Assembly: GCA_021325575.1 (NCBI GenBank)
Contig: JAJPGW010000007.1
Location: 1 to 64,000 of the forward strand
Direction of reading: 5' to 3'
Source of the DNA: Gammaproteobacteria bacterium
GTDB lineage: Bacteria > Pseudomonadota > Gammaproteobacteria > DSM-16500
DNA length: 64,000 bases
Shown piece after piece: positions 1 to 9,922 of this stretch; position 1 is the stretch's first letter, and the number at the start of each line of letters is the position of its first letter. The notes under the pieces are model-generated. The model did not search any database. It worked only from the letters and a program-made list of their open reading frames with translations, and was not told the DNA's origin. Both the position numbers and the translations under genes were made by a program.

Positions 1-411
1 GTTGAAAATGCCGCACAATTAAAAAAAGAAACCCTGGAAGCTTTTCGCAAGGATGTTAAGCTGCAACAAGCATTAGCTCTGCATCATAAAGCACTCCATG
101 CAAAACTTCTTGGTGTTGAAACGCCAAAACTGCAAGATTCTAAAAGCACCGCAAACGTAGTACAAACGCGACTGGTGGAATCCAAACAAATGGGATTAGA
201 ACTCAAAGAAATTCCAAAAGCAGTAGAAACAGCTGTTCCAAAGGAACAACCACAACAACCAAATAATGCAGCTGAACCCAAAGCTCATCAGCAGCCTACT
301 CTCATATTGCCCGAGCCTTTTTGGAGTGGTGATGCCGCGCTCACGGATGACGAAGATACGACTGATTATGTTGAACTTCTACCCACAGGCCCTCGTCGTC
401 AATCAACTTAA
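1..411 (+). CDS. C-terminal part of an unknown protein (5' end outside the window)
   Basis: The frame is open from the first base to a TAA at 409-411, giving the last 136 residues of a longer protein. The first half is helical and rich in Lys, Gln, Ala and Leu. The second half is low-complexity, rich in Pro and Gln, and ends in an acidic stretch (TDDEDTTDY) and a short basic tail. No known domain is recognisable. The composition resembles the flexible C-terminal tails of other unknown proteins in this window, so a secreted effector is possible, but that is inference only. An internal ATG at 175 exists, but the open frame upstream makes it an unlikely start. Confidence 0.6.
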   Translation, partial: VENAAQLKKETLEAFRKDVKLQQALALHHKALHAKLLGVETPKLQDSKSTANVVQTRLVESKQMGLELKEIPKAVETAVPKEQPQQPNNAAEPKAHQQPTLILPEPFWSGDAALTDDEDTTDYVELLPTGPRRQST

Positions 412-420
412 ACTTGCATC

Positions 421-443
421 CTCCCGCGGCTTGTCCGCGGGAC
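421..443. repeat. Short palindrome, CCGCGG-type repeat
   Basis: TCCCGCGG (422-429) and CCGCGGGA (435-442) form a perfect 8-bp stem with loop CTTGT. The same stem with a different loop occurs at 61199-61219, so this is a dispersed repeat. It may also act as a weak terminator for the upstream gene, although no T-run follows. Confidence 0.6.
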
Positions 444-493
444 CTTTGCTAAAATCCCGCTACTTCGCAAAACATTCTGATATACTAACTCTT

Positions 494-1540
494 ATGAAAA
501 ACCTTCTAAAAATCATCAGCATTGTATTCTTTTTATACACGGCAAACGCTTTTGCTATTCGTGTTAACGCCATTTACAAAGCGGATTTGCCGGTTGCATC
601 ACAATCGGCGAATGAACGCGATCAAATGCTGCCAGATGCGTTAGCGCAAGTGCTGACGAAAGTGTCCGGCACGACTCAGGTTCTCGATAATCCCGCGATT
701 AAAACGCAATTAAAAGACGCAAGTTCTTTAATGCAGGAATATAGCTATCAAAAAAATACCGGCAATACAGCAAAACCGTATCGTTTAATCGTGCAATTTG
801 ATTCTGAGGCAATCAATAAAATTTTAACCGACGCCAATATTCCCATTTGGGGCGCAAACCGTCCTTTAATTACAGTCTGGATCGATGATGAATTAGCGAA
901 TCATTCGCCTGAATTAATCGATAATTCTTCACAAAATGCGATTTTAAATTTATTAAAAACGGAAGCTGACAACCGCGGTCTCCCGATTATTTTTCCAATG
1001 ATGGATGTGACTGACATGAATATCGTGTCATCCAATGATTTTGTTACCCAAAATGTCCCGAATTTACAAAAAGCCTCCGAACGCTACGGCAGTGATGCGA
1101 TTTTACTTGCGCGCATTATGCATTCGGATACGGGAATCACTGTGCAAGCCAAATTAATTTTAGGAAAAGATGTCTGGGGCTGGAATTTATCGGATAAAAC
1201 CATGGCGCCCATCATGACGACTTTAGTCGATACCGTAACGCACGCCTTAGCTGAACGCTATGCGACAGCCGTCAAGCCAACCATTCAAGAAAATATGACG
1301 CTAAAAGTCATCAATGTCGCCGAAGAAGATGATTTCAGTCACATGATGAATTATATTGAACATCTGACACCGGTTTCGGATGTGCAAATTGTTCGTGTTG
1401 AAGGCAACGAAGTCATTTTGAGTATTAGTTTGCGCGCGACTCGCGATTCATTTTTGCAAGCACTGATGATCGGAAAAAAATTATCACCGGTTGCAGATCA
1501 ACAGAATCAGAATTTAATGGTTTATCAATGGAACCGATAA
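494..1540 (+). CDS. DUF2066 domain protein, exported
   Basis: This is a 348-aa protein with an N-terminal signal sequence (KNLLKIISIVFFLYTANAFA) followed by the DUF2066 region (RVNAIYKADLPV, then the DALAQVLTKVSGT stretch). The frame is open further upstream to 266, but the ATG at 494 directly precedes the signal peptide and the upstream part crosses a palindromic repeat, so 494 is chosen. In gammaproteobacteria DUF2066 genes often stand beside an AI-2E-type permease and hda, as here. The next gene begins 4 bp after the stop, so the two are probably co-transcribed. Biochemical function is unknown; a periplasmic location is inferred from the signal peptide. Confidence 0.85.
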   Translation: MKNLLKIISIVFFLYTANAFAIRVNAIYKADLPVASQSANERDQMLPDALAQVLTKVSGTTQVLDNPAIKTQLKDASSLMQEYSYQKNTGNTAKPYRLIVQFDSEAINKILTDANIPIWGANRPLITVWIDDELANHSPELIDNSSQNAILNLLKTEADNRGLPIIFPMMDVTDMNIVSSNDFVTQNVPNLQKASERYGSDAILLARIMHSDTGITVQAKLILGKDVWGWNLSDKTMAPIMTTLVDTVTHALAERYATAVKPTIQENMTLKVINVAEEDDFSHMMNYIEHLTPVSDVQIVRVEGNEVILSISLRATRDSFLQALMIGKKLSPVADQQNQNLMVYQWNR

Positions 1541-1543
1541 TCT

Positions 1544-2596
1544 ATGCAAAAAATTGCGAATAGTTCGCTTGTGATTATTTTAGGATTAATTGCCTGCGGA
1601 CTCATTTATCTGTTGTCACCGATTTTAACGCCGTTTTTAGTGGCAGCCTTAATTGCATATTTAGGTGATCCGTTAGTTTCAAAATTTTCTCGTCTTGGTT
1701 TGCCGCATCTTCTCAGTGCCATTTTGGTTTTTACCTTGTTATTTGGCGCCATCATATTTGGCATTATTTTAATTGTTCCATTGATCGAAAAACAAATTGA
1801 GATGCTATTTGGATTGATTCCGTATGGGGTCGAATGGATACAAAATACTGTTGTCCCCTGGTTGCAAATTCATTTTGGAATTAATGAAACGATTAATGCC
1901 GCCATGGTAAAAGAAACGTTAGCCGAAAACTGGCAGAAAGCCGGCAGTCTCGCCAGTTGGGCAATCCAGAAAACGTTTGAATCCAGCAGAACATTAATTC
2001 TCTGGATGACCAACTTATTATTAATTCCCGTCGTGACATTTTATTTATTACGTGACTGGCAAGATTTGTTGAAAAATCTTCGCAGTTTATTGCCGCGACG
2101 AATTGAACCTACGACTGTCAAATTAGTAAAAGATTGCGACAGTGTTTTAAGCGCATTTTTTCGCGGACAATTTTTAGTGATGTTGTCACTCGCCATTATC
2201 TATTCGGCAGGGTTGATGATTGTAGGTTTAAATGTGGGACTCGTGATTGGTGTGATTTCCGGATTATTGTGCATTGTGCCCTATTTAGGTTTTATTACAG
2301 GTATTGTCGCCGCAACAATTGCCGCTTTGATTCAATTTGGCAATTGGAACGAAGTCTTTTTTGTGTGGGGCGTATTCGCAATTGGTCAAGCGACAGAAAG
2401 CATGATTTTAACCCCCAAATTAGTCGGCGATCGCATTGGGCTTCATCCCGTCGCCGTCATCTTTTCGGTATTATGCGGTGCAACGTTGTTTGGATTTTTT
2501 GGTGTGTTATTAGCACTGCCTGTTGCAGCCGTCATCATGGTGTGGTTACGATTTTTAACCGGTCGTTATCGCGAAAGTAAACTTTATCAATCATAA
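1544..2596 (+). CDS. AI-2E family transporter (PerM-like permease)
   Basis: A 350-aa polytopic inner-membrane protein with the usual AI-2E/UPF0118 layout: two to three N-terminal membrane segments (from LVIILGLIACGLIYLL), a soluble middle part, then a hydrophobic C-terminal half containing GVISGLLCIVPYLGF and a final segment VLLALPVAAVIMVWL. Length matches the family. Substrates differ among members and cannot be read from the sequence. It follows the DUF2066 gene by 4 bp and precedes hda by 9 bp, consistent with one operon. Confidence 0.9.
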   Translation: MQKIANSSLVIILGLIACGLIYLLSPILTPFLVAALIAYLGDPLVSKFSRLGLPHLLSAILVFTLLFGAIIFGIILIVPLIEKQIEMLFGLIPYGVEWIQNTVVPWLQIHFGINETINAAMVKETLAENWQKAGSLASWAIQKTFESSRTLILWMTNLLLIPVVTFYLLRDWQDLLKNLRSLLPRRIEPTTVKLVKDCDSVLSAFFRGQFLVMLSLAIIYSAGLMIVGLNVGLVIGVISGLLCIVPYLGFITGIVAATIAALIQFGNWNEVFFVWGVFAIGQATESMILTPKLVGDRIGLHPVAVIFSVLCGATLFGFFGVLLALPVAAVIMVWLRFLTGRYRESKLYQS

Positions 2597-2605
2597 ATAA
2601 ATAAC

Positions 2606-3298
2606 ATGCAAACACAGCTTACATTAGGCGTTGGTTTAAAAGATGATGCGACATTTGCGAATTTTTATGCCGCTGAAAATCAACAGTTGATTACTGAATT
2701 AAAAAAAATCGCCATGGGCGCAGGCGAGCGTTTTATTTATTTTTGCGGCGGCAGCGGAGAAGGGTGCACGCATTTGCTGCAAGCGGTTTGTCATGAAGCG
2801 AATCAGCATCACTTGCGATCGGTTTATATTCCGTTGGAAAATATTCGCGATTTTTCGCCAGAAATGTTGGATGATTTAGAAATGCTGGATGTGATTTGTA
2901 TCGATGACATCCACAAAATAGCAGGTCTTCCTGCTTGGGAAGAAGCTTTTTTTCACGCTTATAATCGCATTCATGATGCGAATAAAAAATTGATTGTGAC
3001 AGCGAATGCGTTGCCAAATGATCTCCAGTTCACTTTGCCTGATCTACAGTCCCGTTTAAACTGGGGTGTTATTTTTCAATTACAGTCTTTATCGGATACT
3101 GAAAAATTGCATGTACTGGTCATGCGCGCTGAGCGTCGCGGTATGTCACTTTCAGAAGAAGTCGGAAAATATATCTTAAATCATTGTCCGCGGCATATGA
3201 CTACGCTTTTTGCTGCGTTGGATACATTAGATAAAATTTCTCTTGCAGCGCAGAGAAAATTAACGATTCCATTTGTGAAAACTGTCTTGCAGATTTAG
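2606..3298 (+). CDS. hda: DnaA-related regulatory inactivator Hda
   Basis: A 230-aa AAA+ protein of the DnaA family without the DnaA DNA-binding domain, the expected Hda size. The N-terminus carries a clamp-binding motif (QLTLGVGL, residues 4-11), the Walker A region is CGGSGEGCTH (about 47-56) and Walker B is CIDDIH. Hda with the beta clamp stimulates ATP hydrolysis by DnaA and limits re-initiation of replication. It is the last gene of the DUF2066/permease/hda group; a palindromic repeat follows that may end the transcript. Confidence 0.9.
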   Translation: MQTQLTLGVGLKDDATFANFYAAENQQLITELKKIAMGAGERFIYFCGGSGEGCTHLLQAVCHEANQHHLRSVYIPLENIRDFSPEMLDDLEMLDVICIDDIHKIAGLPAWEEAFFHAYNRIHDANKKLIVTANALPNDLQFTLPDLQSRLNWGVIFQLQSLSDTEKLHVLVMRAERRGMSLSEEVGKYILNHCPRHMTTLFAALDTLDKISLAAQRKLTIPFVKTVLQI

Positions 3299-3320
3299 AG
3301 CCGTCGCTTCTGCGAAAGTA

Positions 3321-3414
3321 CCTCTTCCGTCATTGCGAGCCGCCGGTAGGCGGCGAAGCAATCTTTAAGAGATTGCTTCAGCGCAGAAAGCGCGCTTCGC
3401 AATGACGGAAGAGG
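3321..3414. repeat. GTCATTGCGAG palindromic repeat, copy 1 (complete)
   Basis: Two inverted half-units, GTCATTGCGAG...GAAGCAATC and GATTGCTTC...CGCAATGAC, are joined head to head. The left half contains stem GCCGCC/GGCGGC, the right half AGCGC/GCGCT. The complementarity extends 9 bp outward (CCTCTTCCG/CGGAAGAGG), so the whole element can fold into one long hairpin. Confidence 0.9.
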
Positions 3415-3439
3415 TCCCTATGACGACTTCACCCAATAA

Positions 3440-5118
<1,679 letters not shown>

Positions 5119-5202
5119 CGTCATTGCGAGGAGCGTTTTTTGCGACGAAGCAATCTCTTAAAGATTGCTTCGACCGTAAAAAACACGGTCTCGCAATGAC
5201 GA
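5119..5202. repeat. GTCATTGCGAG palindromic repeat, copy 2 (complete)
   Basis: An inverted pair of half-units begins immediately after the ftsB stop codon. The right half has the perfect inner stem GACCGT/ACGGTC; the left inner stem is imperfect. It lies between ftsB and surE. Confidence 0.9.
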
Positions 5203-5224
5203 GATAAAAAATTAAGGTGCTTAA

Positions 5225-5986
5225 ATGAAAATACTGCTGAGCAACGACGATGGTTTCCTCGCCCCAGGCTTAAACATGCTCGCCAAAGTGCTGAGCGAAA
5301 TTGCCGAAATTACCGTTGTCGCGCCCGATCGAAATCGCAGCGGTGCGAGTAACTCACTCACGTTGGTGAATCCCTTGCGTGTGACTACGACTGAAAATGG
5401 TTTTATCAGCGTAAATGGCACACCCACCGATTGCGTGCACTTAGCCGTCACTGGTCTCTTAAAAGAAATGCCCGACATGGTCGTCTCCGGTATTAACGAA
5501 GGCTCCAATTTAAGTGATGATGTTTTATATTCAGGTACCGTTGCAGCCGCAACCGAAGGACGATTTTTAGGGTTGCCCTCGATTGCGATTTCTCTCGCAG
5601 GCCCTAAATGCCAGCATTATGCCGTTGCCGCCGAAATTGCAAAAATGTTAGTGCTGCATCTGCGCACGGATCCATTACCGCGCGACACTATTTTGAATGT
5701 GAATGTGCCGGATCTCCCAGCGAATGAAATCCGCGGCTTTCAAGTCACCCGTCTCGGTACACGTCATATTGCAGAACCGACCATCAAAACAGTCGATCCC
5801 CGCGGCCGACGAATTTATTGGATAGGACAGCCAGGCCCGGAAGAGGATGCCGGACCCGGTACCGATTTTTATGCCGTTCACACCGGCTTTGTTTCGATTA
5901 CACCGTTACATTTGGATTTAACCCATTACAAAGTGTTTGAACAATTATCCGGTTGGATAAAAAAATTGGAAATGGTCAAAGAATAA
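5225..5986 (+). CDS. surE: 5'/3'-nucleotidase SurE
   Basis: A 253-aa SurE-family phosphatase. The metal-binding N-terminal motif LLSNDDG (residues 4-10) and the segments [14 protein letters not shown] and [10 protein letters not shown], which line the active site, are intact. SurE removes phosphate from nucleoside monophosphates and is linked to stationary-phase survival. In many gammaproteobacteria surE is followed by pcm, nlpD and rpoS; here nlpD follows after 9 bp and no pcm gene is present. Confidence 0.95.
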   Translation: MKILLSNDDGFLAPGLNMLAKVLSEIAEITVVAPDRNRSGASNSLTLVNPLRVTTTENGFISVNGTPTDCVHLAVTGLLKEMPDMVVSGINEGSNLSDDVLYSGTVAAATEGRFLGLPSIAISLAGPKCQHYAVAAEIAKMLVLHLRTDPLPRDTILNVNVPDLPANEIRGFQVTRLGTRHIAEPTIKTVDPRGRRIYWIGQPGPEEDAGPGTDFYAVHTGFVSITPLHLDLTHYKVFEQLSGWIKKLEMVKE

Positions 5987-5995
5987 GGACATTCT

Positions 5996-6691
5996 GTGTA
6001 TCGATTTTTAGTGTTGGTTTTTTTTATTTTCTTAACCGCTTGCGCAGATGAAACCGTTTATGCGCCAGTCACGGAACTTTCTACCATTGAACCGTTGCCT
6101 CGCAATGGCATTTATCATGTGAAACCGGATGATACGCTTTATTCGATCGCGTGGCGTTATGGCATGGATTATCGATCCTTAGCAAAAATAAATAATATCT
6201 CGCGGCCCTATCATATTGAAACCGGACAAGCGATTCGTTTGCGTGAAAAAAACGCGAAACCTTCTGAAAAAATATCGCAGCCCGCACCGAAAATTCATCC
6301 GGTGGTCACAGAAAAAGAACCCGTAGCACCGGTTTCTTATTGGCGTTGGCCCGCACAAGGTAAGGTCACCGAAGTATTTAATGGTCGAAACAAGGGAATC
6401 AATATTGCTGGACAATTGGGTGATCCCATTTATGCAGCAGCACCTGGAAAAGTGGTTTACAGCGGCAACGGTTTGCGCGCATACGGAAATTTAATCATCA
6501 TCAAACATAATTCTTCGTTCTTATCTGCTTATGCCTACAACAAAGAAGTGTTGGTCCACGAGGGCGAGTGGGTGAAAGCCGGACAAAAAATTGCAACGAT
6601 GGGCAGAACCAACACGAACCGCGTGATGTTACATTTTGAAATTCGTCAAAATGGTAAACCTGTTAATCCGATACAGTATTTAGGAAAATAG
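5996..6691 (+). CDS. nlpD: NlpD-like lipoprotein, LysM plus degenerate LytM/M23 domain
   Basis: A 231-aa lipoprotein starting at GTG, the only start close behind the AAGGA ribosome-binding site. A lipobox LTAC gives the lipidated Cys near residue 16. A LysM domain ([17 protein letters not shown], about 40-84) binds peptidoglycan, and a C-terminal LytM domain covers about 118-230. The LytM metal ligands are incomplete: GINIAG stands where active enzymes have His/Asp, and SAYAYN has Tyr in place of His. This fits NlpD, which activates the amidase AmiC rather than cutting cell wall itself. The gene ends 4 bp before rpoS. Confidence 0.9.
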   Translation: MYRFLVLVFFIFLTACADETVYAPVTELSTIEPLPRNGIYHVKPDDTLYSIAWRYGMDYRSLAKINNISRPYHIETGQAIRLREKNAKPSEKISQPAPKIHPVVTEKEPVAPVSYWRWPAQGKVTEVFNGRNKGINIAGQLGDPIYAAAPGKVVYSGNGLRAYGNLIIIKHNSSFLSAYAYNKEVLVHEGEWVKAGQKIATMGRTNTNRVMLHFEIRQNGKPVNPIQYLGK

Positions 6692-6695
6692 GCCT

Positions 6696-7709
6696 ATGAC
6701 GAATAAATCAAAACCCACAGAAAAAAAGCCGACTTCTGAAGAAGCGAAAGAACCGCTCGATGAAGAATTAGATGAATCTATCTTAGAAGAAGAGCCCGAA
6801 GGCCCATCCGATGAGGAGCTTGCAAAAGCTGAAAAAGAAATCGAAGCAAAAATGACGCCCGGTGAAACCCGTACAGCGGATCCGACTCAAATGTATTTGA
6901 GCGAAATTGGTTATTCGCCGCTGCTCACACCTGAAGAAGAAGTTTATTACGCGCGATTAGTGCAAAAAGGCGATTCAAAAGCACGCGCCAAAATGATCGA
7001 AAGCAATTTGCGATTGGTCGTGAAAATTGCGCGGCGCTATTACAATCGTGGTTTGGAATTTTTAGATTTGATTGAAGAGGGCAATTTAGGTTTGCTTCGT
7101 GCCGTTGAAAAATTCGATCCCGAACGCGGTTTTCGTTTTTCAACCTATGCCACTTGGTGGATCCGCCAAACGATTGAACGCGCGATCATGAATCAAACCC
7201 GCACGATACGATTACCCATTCATGTGGTGCGTGAATTAAACACCTATTTATCGGCAGCACGTGAGCTCATGAAAAAAATGGAGCATGAACCAAGTTATCA
7301 GGAAATTGCTGATGCCGTTCATCGTCCAGTCGAAGATGTGAAAAACATGATGGAATTGAATGAGCATACTATCTCGCTTGATTCAATTATTGGTACCGAA
7401 GGAAATGGCGGCCGTGCATTAGTGGATTCGATTCCGGATAAACATAAAACGGATCCTGCTGAATTACTTGCCGATGAAAAACTAGTAAAACAATTAGAAG
7501 AATGTCTCGATCAACTCAACGAAAAACAACGCGAAGTGTTAGCGCGACGTTTTGGATTAGCAGGCTACGATCGTCAAACATTGGAAGAAGTCGGCGAAGC
7601 GATTGGCCTCACTCGCGAACGCGTGCGACAGATCCAAATGAGTGGCTTGAAAGCGTTACGTGAAATTATGTTGAAGCGTGGGATTACGGGAGAAGAAACG
7701 ACGGAATAA
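6696..7709 (+). CDS. rpoS: RNA polymerase sigma factor RpoS
   Basis: A 337-aa sigma-70-family factor. An acidic N-terminal extension of about 55 residues ([20 protein letters not shown]) precedes region 1.2 ([17 protein letters not shown]). Region 2 ([47 protein letters not shown]), region 3 and the region 4 helix-turn-helix ([20 protein letters not shown]) are intact. Position after nlpD and the RpoS-type region 2.4 support RpoS over RpoD or RpoH. In Legionella and Coxiella this factor controls the switch between growth phases; that role is assumed here. Confidence 0.95.
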   Translation: MTNKSKPTEKKPTSEEAKEPLDEELDESILEEEPEGPSDEELAKAEKEIEAKMTPGETRTADPTQMYLSEIGYSPLLTPEEEVYYARLVQKGDSKARAKMIESNLRLVVKIARRYYNRGLEFLDLIEEGNLGLLRAVEKFDPERGFRFSTYATWWIRQTIERAIMNQTRTIRLPIHVVRELNTYLSAARELMKKMEHEPSYQEIADAVHRPVEDVKNMMELNEHTISLDSIIGTEGNGGRALVDSIPDKHKTDPAELLADEKLVKQLEECLDQLNEKQREVLARRFGLAGYDRQTLEEVGEAIGLTRERVRQIQMSGLKALREIMLKRGITGEETTE

Positions 7710-7720
7710 TTTGTAAGTTT

Positions 7721-7758
7721 GTCATTGCGAGACGCGAAGCGTCGAAGCAATCTCTTAA
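7721..7758. repeat. GTCATTGCGAG palindromic repeat, copy 3 (half-unit)
   Basis: A single half-unit lies just after rpoS, with inner stem GACGC/GCGTC and loop GAA, ending in GAAGCAATC. The inverted partner is missing. Confidence 0.85.
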
Positions 7759-7771
7759 AAACAACGACAAA

Positions 7772-9220
7772 TTATCTATGGGAACGTCTATTACTGGTGG
7801 GTTGGTTTTTTAACGCCGCATCAAGTTCACTTTGTCTTCTCCTTTGGAGTCTTTCTTCTCTATCAACAGGTTCTGATGGTTGTGCATTGGCAGCAGAAGC
7901 ATTCGCTTTTGGTGCGGGTCCTTGGGTGCGTTCCTTTGGTTTGCCAGAATTATCTACTACATCGGTTCCCCATGCGACTCGTTTTTTTTCACCGGATCCA
8001 TCTTTTGGTTGAGTAAATTGGGCCGCAGGAATATTTACTGTTGGCTGTGTTTTTTTGGGTGGTGCGGAACTCACAGGCGCAGAATCCGGAATTGAACCTG
8101 GTAGTTCTAGAGTGGCTTGTTTAGTTGTCGAGGTTGCTCTGTTTGGATTAGCAGGAACTGTTAGATGTAACCGTAGTGGTGAGGGTCTTCTTTCCAGATT
8201 AGGAGATGCATTGGTCGGAGAACCAGCCGGTGAACTTTTCGTACCCGTCAACTTAGGGCTATTTCCTGGCGAAGTTTTTCCAGTTGGCGCACGAAGAGAA
8301 GTACTTGCAGGTGAACTTCGTGTAGGAACTGCATTTGTATCGGAAGCTGCTTCAACTGCTTCTGCGGCGGAGGGATTTCTACCTACTGGTCGGTCACCTT
8401 TTGGTGATGCGCGGAGAGGAGTTCCTGTGGGTGAGCGTCTTGTTGGAACCGCATTTGCCCAAGAAGTATTCTTCACGGCTTCTGCAGGTGATGGACTTCG
8501 ACTTTTACTTCTATGTGCAGCGGGTTGTTCTTGACCTGTTGGTGAGGGTGATGTCCTAGATCCATCAGAATGTCTTGGTTTCGGTTGAACTGCCGGAGCA
8601 GGTTTTTTTTCTTGCTTCTTGTCTGCGGCGGGCGCCGCGGCTTTTTGTTCTGCTGCTTCAATTTCTTCAAAATGATCCAGCATGTATTCTGCATTGGCGA
8701 GAGTTTGAAGATAAGTATCTAAATCCTCAAAATCAGAAGGTACTTTGTCTGGTTTATAATCCGCAACTAATTTTTGCAAATGCGCTTTGAAATCATTAAA
8801 CGTTAAGTTTGTACATTGTGCAGGATCAGATTCAGCAAACGTGTTGTTAGCTACTATCATTGTTTTAAATTCATTGAAGGATCGTAACCATTCCAACGTA
8901 CCGCCGCCGTTCAAAGCTTTGTGAGTTTTTAAGACTCTAATAATATCCCTTTTTTTTCCTTCTAAAGATTTTGAATGGCTTATAGCTTCTGTAAACGCAA
9001 GATTAATTGCACGAACATTAATTTTAGACCTTGCATTAGCGGCGATGGTTTTAAAATCTTTTTCTTCAGCAGCTTTCACCTGGTCTATCACTTGATCAAG
9101 TGCGCGAAGTATTTCAAGGTGTTGCAACGATCGCGGAGGATTTGATGTAAGTTTATCGAATTTTATACCAACTTCGTCCTCTATCCGTGCTGAATCATGT
9201 CTTTTATGTCGGCCTTTCAT
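7772..9220 (-). CDS. Unknown protein with a helical N-terminus and a Pro/Ser-rich repeat region
   Basis: A 482-aa protein. The ATG at 9220 is preceded by CGAGG at good spacing, while an in-frame ATG at 9238 has no ribosome-binding site, so 9220 is used. Residues 1 to about 190 look helical (ILRALDQVIDQVKAAEEKDF). The remainder is low-complexity and rich in Pro, Ser, Thr, Ala and Arg. It contains a clear duplication: AEAV...NAVPTR.SP..T.LRA appears twice about 44 residues apart. Many SPxx motifs resemble eukaryotic disordered regions. No enzyme motif is seen. A secreted effector is possible from composition, but no targeting signal is visible. Confidence 0.7.
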   Translation of the reverse strand: MKGRHKRHDSARIEDEVGIKFDKLTSNPPRSLQHLEILRALDQVIDQVKAAEEKDFKTIAANARSKINVRAINLAFTEAISHSKSLEGKKRDIIRVLKTHKALNGGGTLEWLRSFNEFKTMIVANNTFAESDPAQCTNLTFNDFKAHLQKLVADYKPDKVPSDFEDLDTYLQTLANAEYMLDHFEEIEAAEQKAAAPAADKKQEKKPAPAVQPKPRHSDGSRTSPSPTGQEQPAAHRSKSRSPSPAEAVKNTSWANAVPTRRSPTGTPLRASPKGDRPVGRNPSAAEAVEAASDTNAVPTRSSPASTSLRAPTGKTSPGNSPKLTGTKSSPAGSPTNASPNLERRPSPLRLHLTVPANPNRATSTTKQATLELPGSIPDSAPVSSAPPKKTQPTVNIPAAQFTQPKDGSGEKKRVAWGTDVVDNSGKPKERTQGPAPKANASAANAQPSEPVDREERLQRRRQSELDAALKNQPTSNRRSHR

Positions 9221-9251
9221 GGTTGCCTCGTGAAACATAGATCACAGTCTA

Positions 9252-9278
9252 ATTATAGACAAAATTACCATTTGTCAG
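9252..9278 (-). promoter_or_regulatory. Probable sigma-70 promoter for the 7772-9220 gene
   Basis: On the minus strand CTGACA (9278-9273) and TATAAT (9257-9252) are separated by 15 bp. The -10 matches consensus; the spacer is short. It lies about 30 bp upstream of the chosen start. Confidence 0.5.
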
Positions 9279-9301
9279 ATTTTATCCTTTTTTTCAATGA
9301 T

Positions 9302-9898
9302 TTAAAAACCCACCTGGTAAACCTGACCTGTTTGTGCTCCCTCAATACTTTTACTAAAAGCCAATGCCACATCCGTAGCTCCCACAGGTTTATAACCCCT
9401 AAAATATTCACCGTAAGCCCCCATGGCTTCCGTGACAACCGTAGGGCTAATGAGGTTAATTCGCACCCCGCGAGGCATTTCAATCGCAGCTGCTCTCACA
9501 AACCCCTCCAGCGCGCCATTGACCATAGCGGCAGAGGAACTGGTCCGAATAGGGTCATGATTCAGAATTCCGCTGATTAGGGTAAAAGAGCCTTGATCAT
9601 TGATCAAAGGAAGACCCTGAAGCACTAAATTCACCTGACCCATTAATTTATCATTCAGGCCCACTGCGTAGTCTTCCGGAGTCATTTTATTTAGCTCTTT
9701 AAAAGTCACGCGACCGGCGGCGGAGACTAGCGCATCGAATCTGCCGATTTTTTTATACATTCTTTGAATGGAATGAGGATCTGTCATGTCGACTTCACCT
9801 TTGGAGTGGGAAACTAGAATGAGTTCATGTCGTGCTGATAATTCTTTTACGACAGCTTTACCTATTGTGCCAGTGCCGCCTATGACGATGATTTTCAT
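9302..9898 (-). CDS. Short-chain dehydrogenase-like protein (SDR superfamily)
   Basis: A 198-aa single-domain Rossmann protein. The nucleotide-binding motif GGTGTIGKAV (residues 7-16) and VSAAGRV, equivalent to the NNAG motif, are present. The catalytic YxxxK is not: the matching helix reads SSAAMVNGALEGF, so Tyr and Lys are both replaced. Related short SDR proteins with this AAMVNGALEGF helix are known, so it is a subfamily trait rather than damage. Substrate is unknown. The gene lies 24 bp downstream of the Fic-like gene on the same strand and probably shares its promoter and operator. Confidence 0.8.
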   Translation of the reverse strand: MKIIVIGGTGTIGKAVVKELSARHELILVSHSKGEVDMTDPHSIQRMYKKIGRFDALVSAAGRVTFKELNKMTPEDYAVGLNDKLMGQVNLVLQGLPLINDQGSFTLISGILNHDPIRTSSSAAMVNGALEGFVRAAAIEMPRGVRINLISPTVVTEAMGAYGEYFRGYKPVGATDVALAFSKSIEGAQTGQVYQVGF

Positions 9899-9922
9899 AA
9901 ATTTTTCCTCGGATATAGATTT

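Noticed and set aside
266-493. N-terminal extension of the DUF2066 protein
   Set aside because: It overlaps the upstream gene and a palindromic repeat; the ATG at 494 directly precedes a signal peptide.
2134-2580. 148-aa ORF in another frame within the AI-2E permease gene
   Set aside because: It is fully contained in a well-supported gene and codes for an Arg/Cys-rich shadow peptide.
3321-3414. Palindromic repeats as CRISPR units
   Set aside because: Copies are scattered singly through the window, are inverted pairs and have no regular spacers; no cas genes are present.
8055-8534. 159-aa plus-strand ORF opposite the Pro/Ser-rich gene
   Set aside because: It is a shadow of the repetitive, GC-richer coding sequence on the minus strand and has no ribosome-binding site or recognisable motif.
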